From: Bacillota bacterium
GTDB taxonomy: Bacteria > Bacillota > Clostridia > Acetivibrionales > DSM-1351
Assembly: GCA_023392075.1 (NCBI GenBank)
Contig: JAEVZU010000250.1
Coordinates: 3,230 to 67,229, forward strand
Direction of reading: 5' to 3'
DNA: 64,000 nucleotides
The notes beneath the pieces are model-generated. The model searched no databases, was not told the origin of the DNA, and saw nothing but the letters and a program-made list of their open reading frames with translations. Positions 1 through 7,035 of this stretch are shown piece by piece (positions within the stretch are counted from its first letter, which is position 1; the number at the start of each line of letters is the position of its first letter). The position numbers and the translations under genes are program-made.

Positions 1-997
1 GCATGGCACCGTAGAAGAGCCTGGGAAGAGTCAGAGGTCCTATCAGGGCTCCTGATAATGCCCCTGCAAGGGAAAGCCAAAAGCCGTAGGAAATATAGTG
101 GAGCAGAATAGTTCTTTTTTGGAAACCAAGTGCTTTCAGAGTACCTATCTGTGTCCTCTGGTTATTTACCATCCTGGTCATGGTTGTCAGGATGGTGAGG
201 AGGGCTATTGCAAGAAATACTACCGGGAAAACCGACCCCATCGCCTTGTGCTGCTGTATCTCATTATAGAACATGGAATAACTCCCAAAGCTGTTCCTGT
301 CCAGATAGACACTGTAATGTCCGTTGAGAGCGGAGTTGATTTTGTCCTCCAGTGCGGCATCAGGTGCTTGACCGGTAGTAATCAGGAGTTCGGTATATAC
401 CATATTCATTTGTTGTGGAAAGGCTGATGCGGGAATATATGCAAAACCGTAATTCGCATGGTTGGGTACGATGTCATTTCGGCCCGTGGAAAATACATAT
501 TCCGGGCTGAGTACCGTCCCCAGGATTTTCTTCTCAAGCTTTACGCCAAAAGCTGAAATTGAAACAGTATCACCAGTCTTCAGGTGCCTGGCCCTGGCAA
601 ACTGGTCGTCCAGCCATATTCCGTCTTTCTGGGCCGAGAAATCCTCTCCGGTAACTCCATAAGCCTTTGAAATATTATTTTCTTCAATAAAATGCAGCGT
701 TACCGACGGGCTGTTGTCAAAATCAGCCGCAGCTTCAAGAGACAGCCGTCTCTGCACCTGTGATACACCGCTGACCTTGGAGACAGCTTCAACATCTTCC
801 TCCGAAAAGTTTTTTCCATAAACCCATACATCGGCAAGATTTGTATCCTGATAATATTTGGCGGAGGTTTGCTGCAAACCATACCATTCTCCGCCAACAC
901 CGGCGTAAATGAACACACCGAGAAAGGCCATCAGGAATATGGAGATAAACTGGGTCTTGTTGTGCTTCATATCTCTCAGCATTTTTTTGATCAGCAT
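1..997 (-). CDS. ABC transporter permease, FtsX/MacB type (partial, runs off left edge)
   Basis: The minus-strand frame from ATG at 997 stays open for 332 codons to the window edge. The protein begins MLIKKMLRDMKHNKTQF, then a hydrophobic segment (about residues 16-34), then a roughly 200-residue extracytoplasmic MacB_PCD-like domain, then a second membrane segment (about 270-290) followed by an FtsX-like stretch with NNQRTQIGTLKALGF. This order fits the permease half of LolCDE/MacB-like exporters. Its ATG overlaps the TGA of the ATPase gene by one base (TGATG), so the two are translationally coupled. The C-terminal membrane segments lie outside the window. The substrate is unknown; lipid, peptide or drug export are the usual roles. 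Confidence 0.85.
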   Translation of the reverse strand, partial: MLIKKMLRDMKHNKTQFISIFLMAFLGVFIYAGVGGEWYGLQQTSAKYYQDTNLADVWVYGKNFSEEDVEAVSKVSGVSQVQRRLSLEAAADFDNSPSVTLHFIEENNISKAYGVTGEDFSAQKDGIWLDDQFARARHLKTGDTVSISAFGVKLEKKILGTVLSPEYVFSTGRNDIVPNHANYGFAYIPASAFPQQMNMVYTELLITTGQAPDAALEDKINSALNGHYSVYLDRNSFGSYSMFYNEIQQHKAMGSVFPVVFLAIALLTILTTMTRMVNNQRTQIGTLKALGFQKRTILLHYISYGFWLSLAGALSGALIGPLTLPRLFYGAM

Positions 998-1701
998 CAC
1001 CAGTTCACCTCACTTACAGAAAGGGGTGTTTCGTTTACCGTAATATCCCTCACTTTTCCGTTTTTCAGCCGGATTACCTTATGGGCTGTCTGCGCCAGAG
1101 CCGCATTATGCGTGACTATGATAACCGTTTTGTTCTGTTCCCGGCTCATTTTCTGGAGCAGAGACAATATGACGATACCTGTCTCGCTGTCCAGGGCACC
1201 GGTGGGTTCATCGCACAGCAACATGGTAGGATTTTTGCAGACGGCTCTGGCTATGGACACTCTCTGCTGCTCGCCGCCCGACAGCTGTGACGGGAATTTT
1301 CTCATGTGCTCTCCAAGGCCTACTGAGGTTAAAACTTCCGAGGCGTCTAGCGGCGATTTCACCACATGCCTTATGAGCGATACGTTTTCAAGTGCTGTCA
1401 ATGTGGGTATCAGGTTGTAAAACTGAAATACAAAGCCTACATTTTCGGCACGGTAGCTTGTCAGCTGCTGTTCGTTGAACCTGGCAATATTCCGGCCGTT
1501 AATAATAATTTCACCGGAGGTGGTAAAATCCATACCTCCCAGGAGGTTCAGCACTGTCGATTTGCCTGCCCCGCTGGGCCCGAGTATTACAACAAACTCT
1601 CCCTCGCTGATGGAAAAGGACACATTATCTGCGGCAAGCAGTTTTTTTGAGCCCATGTCATATTCTTTAGTAACATTTTTAAATTGAATAAGTGAATTCA
1701 T
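997..1701 (-). CDS. ABC transporter ATP-binding protein (MacB/LolD-like)
   Basis: This is the nucleotide-binding subunit partnering the permease that follows it. Visible motifs are Walker A GPSGAGKST, signature LSGGEQQRVSIARA, Walker B MLLCDEPTGALD, and the H-loop IIVTHN. The EPTGALDSETG form is typical of the MacB/LolD/SalX clade. The frame extends upstream to 1746, but ATG at 1701 is preferred because GGGAGGT lies five bases before it; this gives 234 residues beginning MNSLIQFKNVTKEYD. Transcription probably starts near 1863 from a promoter flanked by TetR-type operators, and the 5' leader carries an R element (1702-1805). Function as an ATPase is secure; the cargo is not. Confidence 0.93.
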   Translation of the reverse strand: MNSLIQFKNVTKEYDMGSKKLLAADNVSFSISEGEFVVILGPSGAGKSTVLNLLGGMDFTTSGEIIINGRNIARFNEQQLTSYRAENVGFVFQFYNLIPTLTALENVSLIRHVVKSPLDASEVLTSVGLGEHMRKFPSQLSGGEQQRVSIARAVCKNPTMLLCDEPTGALDSETGIVILSLLQKMSREQNKTVIIVTHNAALAQTAHKVIRLKNGKVRDITVNETPLSVSEVNW

Positions 1702-1805
1702 ATTGACCTCCCAAGCTATAATGGCTTTGAGCCGCATAGCGGCCACAAAATGTAATGAATTTTGGTTGCTCCTCTACCGCTATAAGATGAATAAAGAAGG
1801 TTAAT
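1702..1805 (-). promoter_or_regulatory. R-type leader element (copy R3) with partly masked Shine-Dalgarno
   Basis: On the minus strand this leader aligns with R1 (22875-23003) and R2 (48490-48635). Shared blocks are CCTTCTTTATTC, TATAGCGG and ACATTTTGTGGCC. A hairpin GCCGC-tat-GCGGC (plus-strand 1731-1743) replaces GCCAC-aaat-GTGGC of the other copies, so both sides of the stem changed together. ATTAACCTTC (plus-strand 1796-1805) can pair with GGAGGTCAAT next to the start codon, with one mismatch and one G-U pair. Confidence 0.6.
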
Positions 1806-1850
1806 CAGCAGATGTAATAATGTATGTATTTTGATTAATACTTAAAAACC

Positions 1851-1967
1851 TGAAATATATTTCATATTTAGTATATTATTTGTGAATATATAAGTCAACA
1901 AAATATGAAATAAATTTCAGGTTTGATATACTGCTTTTGAAATTATAAAAATGTGAAATTGGTTTCA
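1851..1967. promoter_or_regulatory. Three-copy TetR-type operator array and divergent promoters
   Basis: Three 14-bp sites of form TGAAAnnnnTTTCA lie at 1851-1864 (perfect palindrome TGAAATATATTTCA), 1906-1919 and 1954-1967. Sites 1 (read on the minus strand) and 2 share the longer flank AAATATGAAATA-ATTTCAGGTT. The minus-strand promoter is TTGACT (1893-1898), 17 bp, TATACT (1870-1875), giving a start near 1863. Site 1 therefore covers the transcription start and site 2 abuts the -35 box. The tetR promoter is TTGCAT (1978-1983), 17 bp, TATAAT (2001-2006), with site 3 just upstream. Confidence 0.75.
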
Positions 1968-2061
1968 GGTTTCCGGGTTGCATAACAGAATTTTATAAAA
2001 TATAATTAAGAGTATAACTTGATTTATGTAAAAAGTGCGGGAAACGGAGTGAAAGATAAGC

Positions 2062-2667
2062 ATGGGTAATTCCGATATAAGGGAACCCAAACAAAAGCGT
2101 TCCATTGAAAAAAAGAGAAAGATAGTTGAAGCAGGCTTTAAGCTTTTTTGCGAGAAAGGCTATTATAATACAAATACCGCTGAAATTGCCAAAGAGGCAA
2201 AGGTTTCAACAGGTATTGTATATAATTATTTTCAGGATAAAAAGGATATTTTTATTGAGGCTGTAAAATTTTATGCCGAAGGAATGACCGATCAGCTTTA
2301 TAAGAACCTTCAGGAATTAAAAGAACCTCTTGACCTGGCAGCTACACTTGACCAGGTAATTGATATTTTTGCAAATTCCCATACTTTGTCAAAAGAGGCC
2401 CATGAGGAAATGATGGCCATGTCCCATACCGATAAGGATGTCAGAGAGTACTTTTATGAATTTGAAGTGACAACGACCGGCACTATCGTAGGGCTCATGA
2501 CACAGCAGGGTATTACGCCCGCCAATGCTCAGGAAAAAGTTCATATAGCAATGGGAATGATTGAAAATTTTTGTCATGAGATTGTTTATCATAAACATGA
2601 GTATATGAACTACGGGATTATGAAACAAGAAATTATCCGGGCTATAGTTATAATGATGAGCAACTAG
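2062..2667 (+). CDS. TetR/AcrR family transcriptional regulator
   Basis: A 201-residue TetR-family repressor. The N-terminal helix-turn-helix is clear: KRKIVEAGFKLFCEKGYYN (about 15-33), then TAEIAKEAKVSTGIVYNYF and the capping DKKDIFIEAV. The remaining ~140 residues form the variable ligand-binding domain. The gene is divergent from the ABC exporter, and the 360-bp gap between them carries three TGAAAnnnnTTTCA sites, so it very probably represses the exporter and itself and is released by a compound the exporter handles. The inducer cannot be read from the sequence. The ribosome site is weak (CGGAGTGA, far from the ATG), consistent with low expression. Confidence 0.93.
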   Translation: MGNSDIREPKQKRSIEKKRKIVEAGFKLFCEKGYYNTNTAEIAKEAKVSTGIVYNYFQDKKDIFIEAVKFYAEGMTDQLYKNLQELKEPLDLAATLDQVIDIFANSHTLSKEAHEEMMAMSHTDKDVREYFYEFEVTTTGTIVGLMTQQGITPANAQEKVHIAMGMIENFCHEIVYHKHEYMNYGIMKQEIIRAIVIMMSN

Positions 2668-2744
2668 TGGTCTGTAACATCTAAAACGTATATTGCCGGC
2701 GAGGCACCGATAAAAAAATTAATCACAGCAGTAAACCACAGGTA

Positions 2745-3044
2745 CTAAATACTTTTTATTACCGAGTCCAGCAATCCCGGAAACTTTTGTTCAAGTTCGG
2801 TATATCTTATTGACAGAAACCTCTGTTTACCTTCAATTCGCACATTAATAAGCCCTGATTCCCTGAGAACCTTAAAATGGTGTGACAGAGCCGACTTTGG
2901 AAGATCTATATTGCAGTAGCCGCAGGTAGTTTCATTTTTATGTGCAAGATTTTTGATTATCTGAAGGCGTATTGGATCTCCTAAAGCATTTAAAACAGTT
3001 GATAAGCATATCTGATCTATATTTGGATGAAATAGTTCTCTCAA
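2745..3044 (-). CDS. ArsR family winged-helix regulator
   Basis: A 99-residue ArsR/SmtB-type repressor: ALGDPIRLQIIKNLAH, then the recognition region LPKSALSHHFKVLRESGLI, then the wing RIEGKQRFLSIRY. The start is TTG at 3044, preceded by GGGAGGT with six bases spacing. Two Cys in TCGYC before the recognition helix could respond to metal or thiol stress, but a full ArsR/SmtB metal site is not evident; the sequence also resembles SdpR-like members. It is divergent from the nitroreductase gene, and an inverted repeat GTTCAA-N6-TTGAAC sits on the nitroreductase -35 box, so it likely controls the downstream flavoenzymes. Confidence 0.9.
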   Translation of the reverse strand: MRELFHPNIDQICLSTVLNALGDPIRLQIIKNLAHKNETTCGYCNIDLPKSALSHHFKVLRESGLINVRIEGKQRFLSIRYTELEQKFPGLLDSVIKSI

Positions 3045-3157
3045 TATTCTACCTCCCTTCGGACACCCTTCCGGCAGTAAATTACAGGTTTGGCAGGAGG
3101 GTTGTTTTTATTTGCAATACTATTGAATTATAACATATTATGTGATATATTGAAATA

Positions 3158-3198
3158 GTTCAATGATACTTGAACAATCGAACAATCGTTATTATACA
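3158..3198 (+). promoter_or_regulatory. Nitroreductase promoter with overlapping ArsR-type operator
   Basis: The inverted repeat GTTCAA-TGATAC-TTGAAC spans 3158-3175. Its right arm supplies the -35 box TTGAAC (3170-3175), followed by a 17-bp spacer and TATACA (3193-3198). A related inverted arrangement TTGAAATAGTTCAA (3150-3163) overlaps it on the left. Occupancy would block the promoter directly. Assignment to the divergent ArsR is inferred from position. Confidence 0.6.
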
Positions 3199-3310
3199 TT
3201 TTAATCATGTAATTTTAATCATATACTCCAATAAAGTATAATTATTTGATAACGGCTTGTAAACATTATTTATATAAATTGCGTTAAATGCAAAGCAAGG
3301 AGAAGCTTGT

Positions 3311-3865
3311 ATGAGAGAAGTATTGGAAGTAATAAAAAGCAGAAGAAGTGTAAGAGAATATAAACCGGATCAAATCAGTCAGGAAAGTTTGGAGAAAATA
3401 ATCGAGGCGGGCATCTATGCCCCTACGGCACATAACCAGCAGCCCTGGCACTTTACTGTTATTCAGAATACAGAACTGCTTAACAGGATAAACACCTATG
3501 TAAGGGAAGAAATGTGCAAATCCGACTCCGACTGGATAAAAAGAATGGGATCAAAACCTGATTTTAAAGTAACTTATGATGCTCCAACTCTTGTAATAGT
3601 ATCGGCGAAGCAGGATGCAATGGCATGGGGGGCCGATTGTGCCGCAGCCATTCAAAATATGCTGCTTACAGCTGAAAGTATGGATATCGGTTCGGTTTGG
3701 CTTGGTCTTATGAGGTTTTACTTTGCCAATACGAAAGAGATGGCGGAACTTAACATTCCTGAAGGTTATGAGCCGTATTACGGTGTATCTTTTGGCCATA
3801 AGGCTGATAAACGTATTCAGCCGGCTCCCAAAAGGAAGCTCGATGTTGTAAATTATATAAAATAA
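3311..3865 (+). CDS. Nitroreductase family FMN-dependent oxidoreductase
   Basis: A 184-residue protein of the NAD(P)H-dependent nitroreductase family (FMN-binding homodimers reducing nitro compounds, quinones or enones). The N-terminal signature SRRSVREYKPDQIS and the FMN-contact stretch APTAHNQQPWHF are typical, as is the late MGLMRFYF/GVSFGHKA region. AAGGAG lies eight bases before the ATG. It is followed 27 bp later by a flavodoxin-fold reductase gene, and together they form a probable redox/detoxification operon controlled by the divergent ArsR protein. Physiological substrate unknown. Confidence 0.92.
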   Translation: MREVLEVIKSRRSVREYKPDQISQESLEKIIEAGIYAPTAHNQQPWHFTVIQNTELLNRINTYVREEMCKSDSDWIKRMGSKPDFKVTYDAPTLVIVSAKQDAMAWGADCAAAIQNMLLTAESMDIGSVWLGLMRFYFANTKEMAELNIPEGYEPYYGVSFGHKADKRIQPAPKRKLDVVNYIK

Positions 3866-3892
3866 TTACAATATATATAAAGGAGTTTTTTT

Positions 3893-4543
3893 ATGAAGGT
3901 AATAGCTATTAACGGGAGTCCCAGAAAAAGCTGGAACACGGCTGTCATACTCAAAAATGCTCTTGAGGGTGCAAAAGCCGGAGGAGCCGACACAGAGCTT
4001 ATAAATCTCTATGACTACGATTATAAGGGGTGCATAAGCTGTTTTGCCTGTAAGCTGAAAGGAGGCAAAAGCTTTGGCAGCTGTGCGTTGAATGATGATT
4101 TAAAGCCCATCCTGACTAAAATTGAGGAAGCTGATGCAGTTTTTCTTGGTTCCCCGATTTACTACGGTTCAACTACCGGTATGTTCAGAGCTTTTATTGA
4201 AAGATTGATGTTCCAGCACATGCAGTATGATAAGGGATATACAAATCTGCGAAGCAAAAAGGTTCCTACGGGACTGATATATACAATGAATGTTGATGAA
4301 GAACGTTTAAAATTACTTTACGAAGCACACCTGAGATTTACGGAAAATGCATTAAGCAGGATTCTGGGCGATTGCGAAACTCTTTATGTTACTGATACGT
4401 ACCAGTTTGATGATTATTCAAAATATGAAACCTCCGGGTTGAACGAAGCGTCAAAGGCAAAGAGGAGGCAGGAGGTTTTCCCTGAAGACTGCAAGAAGGC
4501 ATTTGAAATGGGACTTAAATTTACAGGGACTTATCAATCATAA
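3893..4543 (+). CDS. Flavodoxin family protein / NADPH-dependent FMN reductase
   Basis: A 216-residue flavodoxin-fold protein. The N-terminus MKVIAINGSPRKSWNT is the FMN-phosphate loop of the NADPH-dependent FMN reductase/iron-sulfur flavoprotein group. The CISCFAC motif with a further Cys (GSCALNDD) matches the compact cysteine motif of archaeal/clostridial iron-sulfur flavoproteins (Isf-like), suggesting an associated [4Fe-4S] cluster. SPIYYGSTTGMFRAFIERL is the second flavin contact region. AAGGAG precedes the ATG, 27 bp after the nitroreductase stop, so the two are likely co-transcribed. Likely role: electron transfer to flavin-dependent partners. Confidence 0.88.
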   Translation: MKVIAINGSPRKSWNTAVILKNALEGAKAGGADTELINLYDYDYKGCISCFACKLKGGKSFGSCALNDDLKPILTKIEEADAVFLGSPIYYGSTTGMFRAFIERLMFQHMQYDKGYTNLRSKKVPTGLIYTMNVDEERLKLLYEAHLRFTENALSRILGDCETLYVTDTYQFDDYSKYETSGLNEASKAKRRQEVFPEDCKKAFEMGLKFTGTYQS

Positions 4544-4688
4544 ATTTTAAAAAATAATTAATTTATTTATGATTGGGTAATGCTCTGTATGGGTATTTAA
4601 TTTTAGAAAAATATTATAATGATATAATATCCGTAATATTGTTAAAACTAATATTTATTTAACAGCAAGCTTGTAAGGAGGTGAAGAA

Positions 4689-4883
4689 ATGATAACCAAG
4701 GACTGGTCAATAACCGATATAGTAGAAAAATATCCTGAAACTGCCGACGTATTGTTAAATCACGGCATGCATTGCTTTGGATGTATGGCTGCAAGATTTG
4801 AAAATATAGAACAGGGAGCTCTTGCACACGGCATTAATGTTGAGGTATTAATGGAGGAATTAAATGCCGCTGTAAAGCAGTAA
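4689..4883 (+). CDS. DUF1858 small redox-disulfide protein
   Basis: A 64-residue protein matching the DUF1858 / hybrid-cluster-protein-associated redox disulfide domain: DIVEKYPETADVLLNHGMHCFGC contains the paired Cys of the family (HCFGC) in the usual place. Members are found next to hybrid cluster protein or nitrosative-stress genes, although no hcp gene is seen here. AAGGAGG sits at an ideal distance before the ATG. It is followed by a rho-independent terminator at 4912. Biochemical function is not established for the family. Confidence 0.85.
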   Translation: MITKDWSITDIVEKYPETADVLLNHGMHCFGCMAARFENIEQGALAHGINVEVLMEELNAAVKQ

Positions 4884-4911
4884 AAATCAGATAAACTTTA
4901 TAAAAGCAGGG

Positions 4912-4952
4912 AACCGGACCAGTATATTGATAAATGGATCCGGTTTTTCTTT
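4912..4952 (+). terminator. Rho-independent terminator after DUF1858 gene
   Basis: AACCGGA (4912-4918) and TCCGGTT (from 4939) form the stem, followed by TTTTTCTTTT. It ends the DUF1858 transcript before the convergent HsmA gene. Confidence 0.75.
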
Positions 4953-4987
4953 TGTTCCGGGTTACTGGGTGCTTGATAATTGCCGCA

Positions 4988-5356
4988 TCAGCCTGCCATT
5001 CCAAGTATGGCGCCGGATATAAAAGGAATGAGCCATATGATCCAGACAAATATGCTGAATTTGTGAAAGCCTGACTTTGCCCTCTCATTATTTCTGATTA
5101 TAACATAGGTTGCCCACAGGGCATGTACCAGCATTAAAATTATGGCCAGAAGTCCGGTTATTCCGTGAAAATTAAATTTGAAGCCGTCCTGGGCCAGTTC
5201 ACTCATCAGGCTTGTTCCAATGGTGTCAAAAGCCAGTCCTGTCCAAAATATTACAAGATGCCATTTTTTCAGAGTTCCCTGGATTTTTTCGCTCCACACT
5301 CCGATTGAATAAAAAACAAGTGCAAGATTTATGGCAATTACAGCATATAGCAGCAT
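4988..5356 (-). CDS. HsmA family (TIGR03987) four-helix membrane protein
   Basis: A 122-residue integral membrane protein with four hydrophobic segments (about 2-20, 33-48, 66-87, 101-119). FWTGLAFDTIGTSLM and the conserved H in FHGITGLLAIILMLVHA resemble the HsmA family, a group of small clostridial membrane proteins of unknown function. GGAGGAAT precedes the ATG. It converges with the DUF1858 gene. An M1 element lies immediately upstream (5434-5583), within 80 bp of the start codon, so the promoter must lie close to or inside that element. Confidence 0.75.
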   Translation of the reverse strand: MLLYAVIAINLALVFYSIGVWSEKIQGTLKKWHLVIFWTGLAFDTIGTSLMSELAQDGFKFNFHGITGLLAIILMLVHALWATYVIIRNNERAKSGFHKFSIFVWIIWLIPFISGAILGMAG

Positions 5357-5433
5357 ATATTCCTCCGATCATTAATATTTTCCTGCCGTAGTAATTTTCT
5401 GATAAATATTGTATTCAACCCTTTCAATGAATA

Positions 5434-5583
5434 TACCCTCTAGTGACAATGTAAAACACGCCTTACGCCGACTATTTTGCCACTTTTCTTTGTTGGCGTT
5501 CTTGCCTTGCGTCAGCAAGGCTACGTCCATCCTTCTCGAAAATTTACCGCTCAAAAACGTATTGTACATGCTAATAGAGGGTA
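5434..5583 (-). mobile_element. M1 MITE-like element, copy A (inverted orientation)
   Basis: Left end TACCCTCTAGTGACAATGTA (5434-5453), right end TACATGCTAATAGAGGGTA (5565-5583); both are TA-flanked and degenerate relative to the consensus. The interior matches the reverse complement of copy E (27400-27675), including GCTATTTTGCCAC-like, CTTGCCTTGCGTCA and ACGTCCATCCTTCTCGAAAA blocks, so the copy is inverted. No transposase is encoded. Spurious small reading frames cross it on both strands. Confidence 0.8.
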
Positions 5584-5669
5584 TATGTAATATAAACAAA
5601 ACTATCAATACTAATATTAAAATTAATTCATTGGCCGAGCCTTTCATGCCAACCGTGCGGAGGAGAAAA

Positions 5670-5891
5670 ATGGATCAAAATTTAAATTCCGAAATTCTTG
5701 ATAAAATTACCAAGGTATGTATTTGTAAAGCAATCCCGAGAGCTGTAATCAAAAAAGCGATAAAAGCGGGAGCAAAAACCCTGAAGGAGGTACAGGAGGC
5801 CACGGGGGCGGGAAGCGGCCCCTGCGGCGGAAAACGCTGCACAGTTAAAATATTGGAGCTGCTGGATGCCGAAAATATTAGTAGTCTGTAA
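5670..5891 (+). CDS. BFD-like (2Fe-2S)-binding protein
   Basis: A 73-residue protein resembling the bacterioferritin-associated-ferredoxin-like [2Fe-2S] domain: VCICKAIPRAVIKKAI, then LKEVQEATGAGSGPCGGKRC. The four Cys in C-x-C ... C-x4-C spacing are the cluster ligands of this family. The frame can be extended upstream to 5409, but that part is M1 element sequence; ATG at 5670 with GGAGGAG just before it is the real start. The 3' end overlaps the convergent YdcZ-like gene by 14 bp. Likely a small electron carrier. Confidence 0.85.
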   Translation: MDQNLNSEILDKITKVCICKAIPRAVIKKAIKAGAKTLKEVQEATGAGSGPCGGKRCTVKILELLDAENISSL

Positions 5892-6336
5892 CATATTGAT
5901 TCTCACGTTTTTTATCCAGTAACAGATTGTAGGTTAAACCCGCCAGTACTAAAATTCCTCCTGTAATCTTACCGATGGATATATCGCCGCTGATTAAATA
6001 ATCTATTAATATACCTGCAAACAGCTGACCAATAAATATCAGCAAGGTTAAATAAAACGCAGAGACCTTTGGAGTTGTGAAATTTGATAAAATAATAACT
6101 ATAACTCCTAATAAACCTCCTGTATAAGCCCACAAGGGTATTGTTCCATATTTTGCAGCAGGCAGGTTTGCAAGCTCCCTGCTGATCATCAGAAACACAA
6201 AAGAAACGGATAGTCCTGTAATGTAGTTGAAAAAAGTACTTTGTAAAGTGCCGATCCTTGAAGCCAATAAAGAATTGATAATCCTTGCCACCACAATGGA
6301 CACGCCTGCCAGAACCGAAATGACCATATAAAACAT
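5878..6336 (-). CDS. YdcZ/DUF606-type DMT superfamily transporter subunit (second of pair)
   Basis: A 152-residue membrane protein with about five hydrophobic segments, beginning MFYMVISVLAGVSIVVARIIN. The five-helix YdcZ (DUF606) proteins are half-size members of the drug/metabolite transporter superfamily and are often encoded as two adjacent paralogues that probably form a heterodimer. GGAGGTAC precedes the ATG and the gene lies 15 bp after its paralogue. Substrate unknown. The divergent Crp/Fnr regulator is the likely controller. Confidence 0.85.
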   Translation of the reverse strand: MFYMVISVLAGVSIVVARIINSLLASRIGTLQSTFFNYITGLSVSFVFLMISRELANLPAAKYGTIPLWAYTGGLLGVIVIILSNFTTPKVSAFYLTLLIFIGQLFAGILIDYLISGDISIGKITGGILVLAGLTYNLLLDKKRENQYVTDY

Positions 6337-6351
6337 TGATGTACCTCCAAT

Positions 6352-6774
6352 TTATAAAAAAGCCATTACAAAGATGCCTGCCATGATAATTGCCAATCCG
6401 ATGCATTTCTTTTTTTCAAACCTGATCTTCTTCATCTGAAACAGTCCGAAATGGTCTATTACCAACGAAACCAACAGCTGCCCGAACAGACCCAGGGCCA
6501 GCGGCAATGAGACTCCGAGGGCCGTGTAACCGATATTATTGAATAAAACCGTAAAAACTCCAATAACGCCCGCACTATATAAATATACCGGTATTCCTTT
6601 CAAATTAAAGCGGAAAGCTTTGCCCGCTATCATTGCAATAATTATTCCAAGCAGTCCCACCAAATGAATGATAACTGCTGCAGTATAGTTTCCCGAAGCA
6701 GCTGACAGGGTTCCGTTAATCATGATCATTAATGAAATCAGTGCACCAATACATAAAGAAACCGAATTATACAT
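6352..6774 (-). CDS. YdcZ/DUF606-type DMT superfamily transporter subunit (first of pair)
   Basis: A 140-residue membrane protein with five hydrophobic segments; FNNIGYTALGVSLPLALGLFGQLLVSLVIDHFG is the family core (N, G-Y-T and G-Q-L residues). It is the upstream half of the paired YdcZ transporter. AGGAGGT lies ten bases before the ATG. The start is only 36 bp from the end of M1 copy B (6811-6935), so that insertion separates the gene from its regulator's binding region. Confidence 0.85.
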   Translation of the reverse strand: MYNSVSLCIGALISLMIMINGTLSAASGNYTAAVIIHLVGLLGIIIAMIAGKAFRFNLKGIPVYLYSAGVIGVFTVLFNNIGYTALGVSLPLALGLFGQLLVSLVIDHFGLFQMKKIRFEKKKCIGLAIIMAGIFVMAFL

Positions 6775-6810
6775 ATACTTCTTTACCTCCTAAAAGCTTT
6801 AGCAAGACTT

Positions 6811-6935
6811 TACCCTCTATTGATAATGTACAAAGCCCTACTGCACGCCTTTGCCTTGCCGCAAGCCAAGGACGACGACAAAGGAAAGTGGCAAAATAGC
6901 CGGCGTGAGGCGTGTTATACATTGTCAAAGAGGTA
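6811..6935 (+). mobile_element. M1 MITE-like element, copy B (internally deleted)
   Basis: Left end TACCCTCTATTGATAATGTA (6811-6830). The right end TACATTGTCAAAGAGGTA (6918-6935) has lost two bases relative to the consensus. The 125-bp interior keeps only GCACGCCTTTGCCTTGCCGC joined to GACGACAAAGGAAAGTGGC and CCGGCGTGAGGCGTGTTA of copy E, so most of the middle has been deleted. It lies between the YdcZ pair and the Crp/Fnr gene. Confidence 0.85.
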
Positions 6936-6974
6936 AGTATACATTAAATTTAACATGCCGGAGTTGAATATTGA

Positions 6975-6990
6975 TATGACATATGTCATA
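6975..6990. promoter_or_regulatory. Perfect 16-bp palindrome, probable Crp/Fnr-type operator
   Basis: TATGACATATGTCATA is a perfect palindrome resembling TGTGA-N6-TCACA-type Crp/Fnr sites with TGACA half-sites. It lies 45 bp before the Crp/Fnr gene, overlapping a possible -35 TTGATA (6971-6976), and faces the YdcZ pair on the other side of M1 copy B. Confidence 0.65.
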
Positions 6991-7035
6991 GTAAATATAT
7001 AGATTCTAATACTTTTTTAAAAGGACGAAGGGATT

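Noticed and set aside
5372..5647. Minus-strand 91-codon frame with a hydrophobic start
   Set aside because: Most of it is M1 copy A sequence and it has no convincing ribosome site.
5409..5669. Upstream extension of the BFD-like gene
   Set aside because: The extension is M1 sequence; the internal ATG at 5670 has a strong ribosome site and gives the normal domain length.
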